DNA from: Gracilaria vermiculophylla
Taxonomy: Eukaryota > Rhodophyta > Florideophyceae > Gracilariales > Gracilariaceae
Direction of reading: 5' to 3'
DNA length: 29,448 bases
Assembly (NCBI GenBank): GCA_019155205.2
Contig: JAHNZQ020000308.1
Location: 491,591 to 521,038 of the forward strand
Shown here: piece after piece, positions 29,359 to 29,448 of the stretch
Position numbering within the stretch: position 1 is the stretch's first letter
How the letters are laid out: each line of letters starts with the position of its first letter
Made by a program: the position numbers and the translations under genes
Notes under the pieces: model-generated
Databases searched by the model: none
Told to the model about the DNA's origin: nothing
Seen by the model: only the letters and a program-made list of their open reading frames with translations

Positions 29359-29448
29359 ATGGCCTCGTTAAAAAGTTTGCAGAAACGTTACGAGAGAAGC
29401 ATCGAAAGCGGAGACTACTATGGAGCTGAGCAGGCGTGCATGATGATG
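29359..29448 (+). CDS. GET4-like protein, N-terminal fragment cut by window end
   Basis: GET4 (TRC35) is the alpha-solenoid cytosolic partner in delivering tail-anchored membrane proteins to the ER. The window ends after 30 codons from the ATG at 29359: the visible part contains LQKRYERSIESGDYYGAEQA, which closely follows the family's first helices (an ExxxExGDYYxAHQ pattern; here Ala-Glu-Gln replaces Ala-His-Gln). The match covers only about 20 residues, so the call rests on one motif. The frame is open to the edge. Confidence 0.55.
   Translation, partial: MASLKSLQKRYERSIESGDYYGAEQACMMM

Overview
This window is eukaryotic nuclear DNA. I recognise ten protein genes with typical eukaryotic families and GT-AG introns, among them a mitochondrial porin (VDAC), a bromodomain protein, an Mpv17/PMP22 protein, peroxisomal urate oxidase and the start of a GET4 homologue. 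Most genes are intronless or have one short intron (61-106 nt in the clearest cases). The gene set, the compact layout, the wax-synthase/DGAT-type acyltransferases and the bHLH-GAF regulator fit an alga; a red alga is my best guess, but this is inference and not proven by the sequence.

Layout. 1-3072: AT-richer, stop-dense DNA with no gene I can support. 3073-4070 (-): urate oxidase in two exons, ending in a peroxisomal signal. 5033-8551 (+): a 1172-residue bromodomain/AT-hook chromatin protein. 8937-9834 (+): Mpv17/PMP22 protein in two exons. 10161-11565 (-): a TTD14-like P-loop (AAA_28) protein whose single intron interrupts the Walker A motif. 11566-12635: a very GC-rich divergent promoter region containing two poly-C tracts and a 100-N assembly gap. 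12636-13256 (+): a Maf-type nucleotide pyrophosphatase, tail to tail (15 bp) with 13272-14318 (-), a three-finger C2HC protein with an internal 54-bp tandem repeat. 15267-16754 (+): a JmjC/cupin protein of the ribosomal-oxygenase type that carries a signal peptide and lacks the metal ligands. 17235-19625 (-): exons of at least one intron-rich gene I cannot name. 20611-22017 (-) and 23579-25030 (+): a divergent pair of WS/DGAT-like acyltransferases. 25928-27331 (+): a bHLH-GAF transcription factor. 27777-28731 (+): VDAC in two exons. 29359-29448 (+): the first 30 codons of a probable GET4 homologue, cut by the window edge.

The genes do not form one pathway. The links I see are the two acyltransferase paralogues (neutral-lipid synthesis) around a shared 1.56-kb intergenic region, and a set of organelle proteins (peroxisomal uricase, Mpv17, VDAC). 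The strongest candidates for something undescribed are the secreted, apparently metal-free JmjC-like protein, the bHLH-GAF factor with an atypical basic region, and the C2HC repeat protein with a C-terminal hydrophobic segment.
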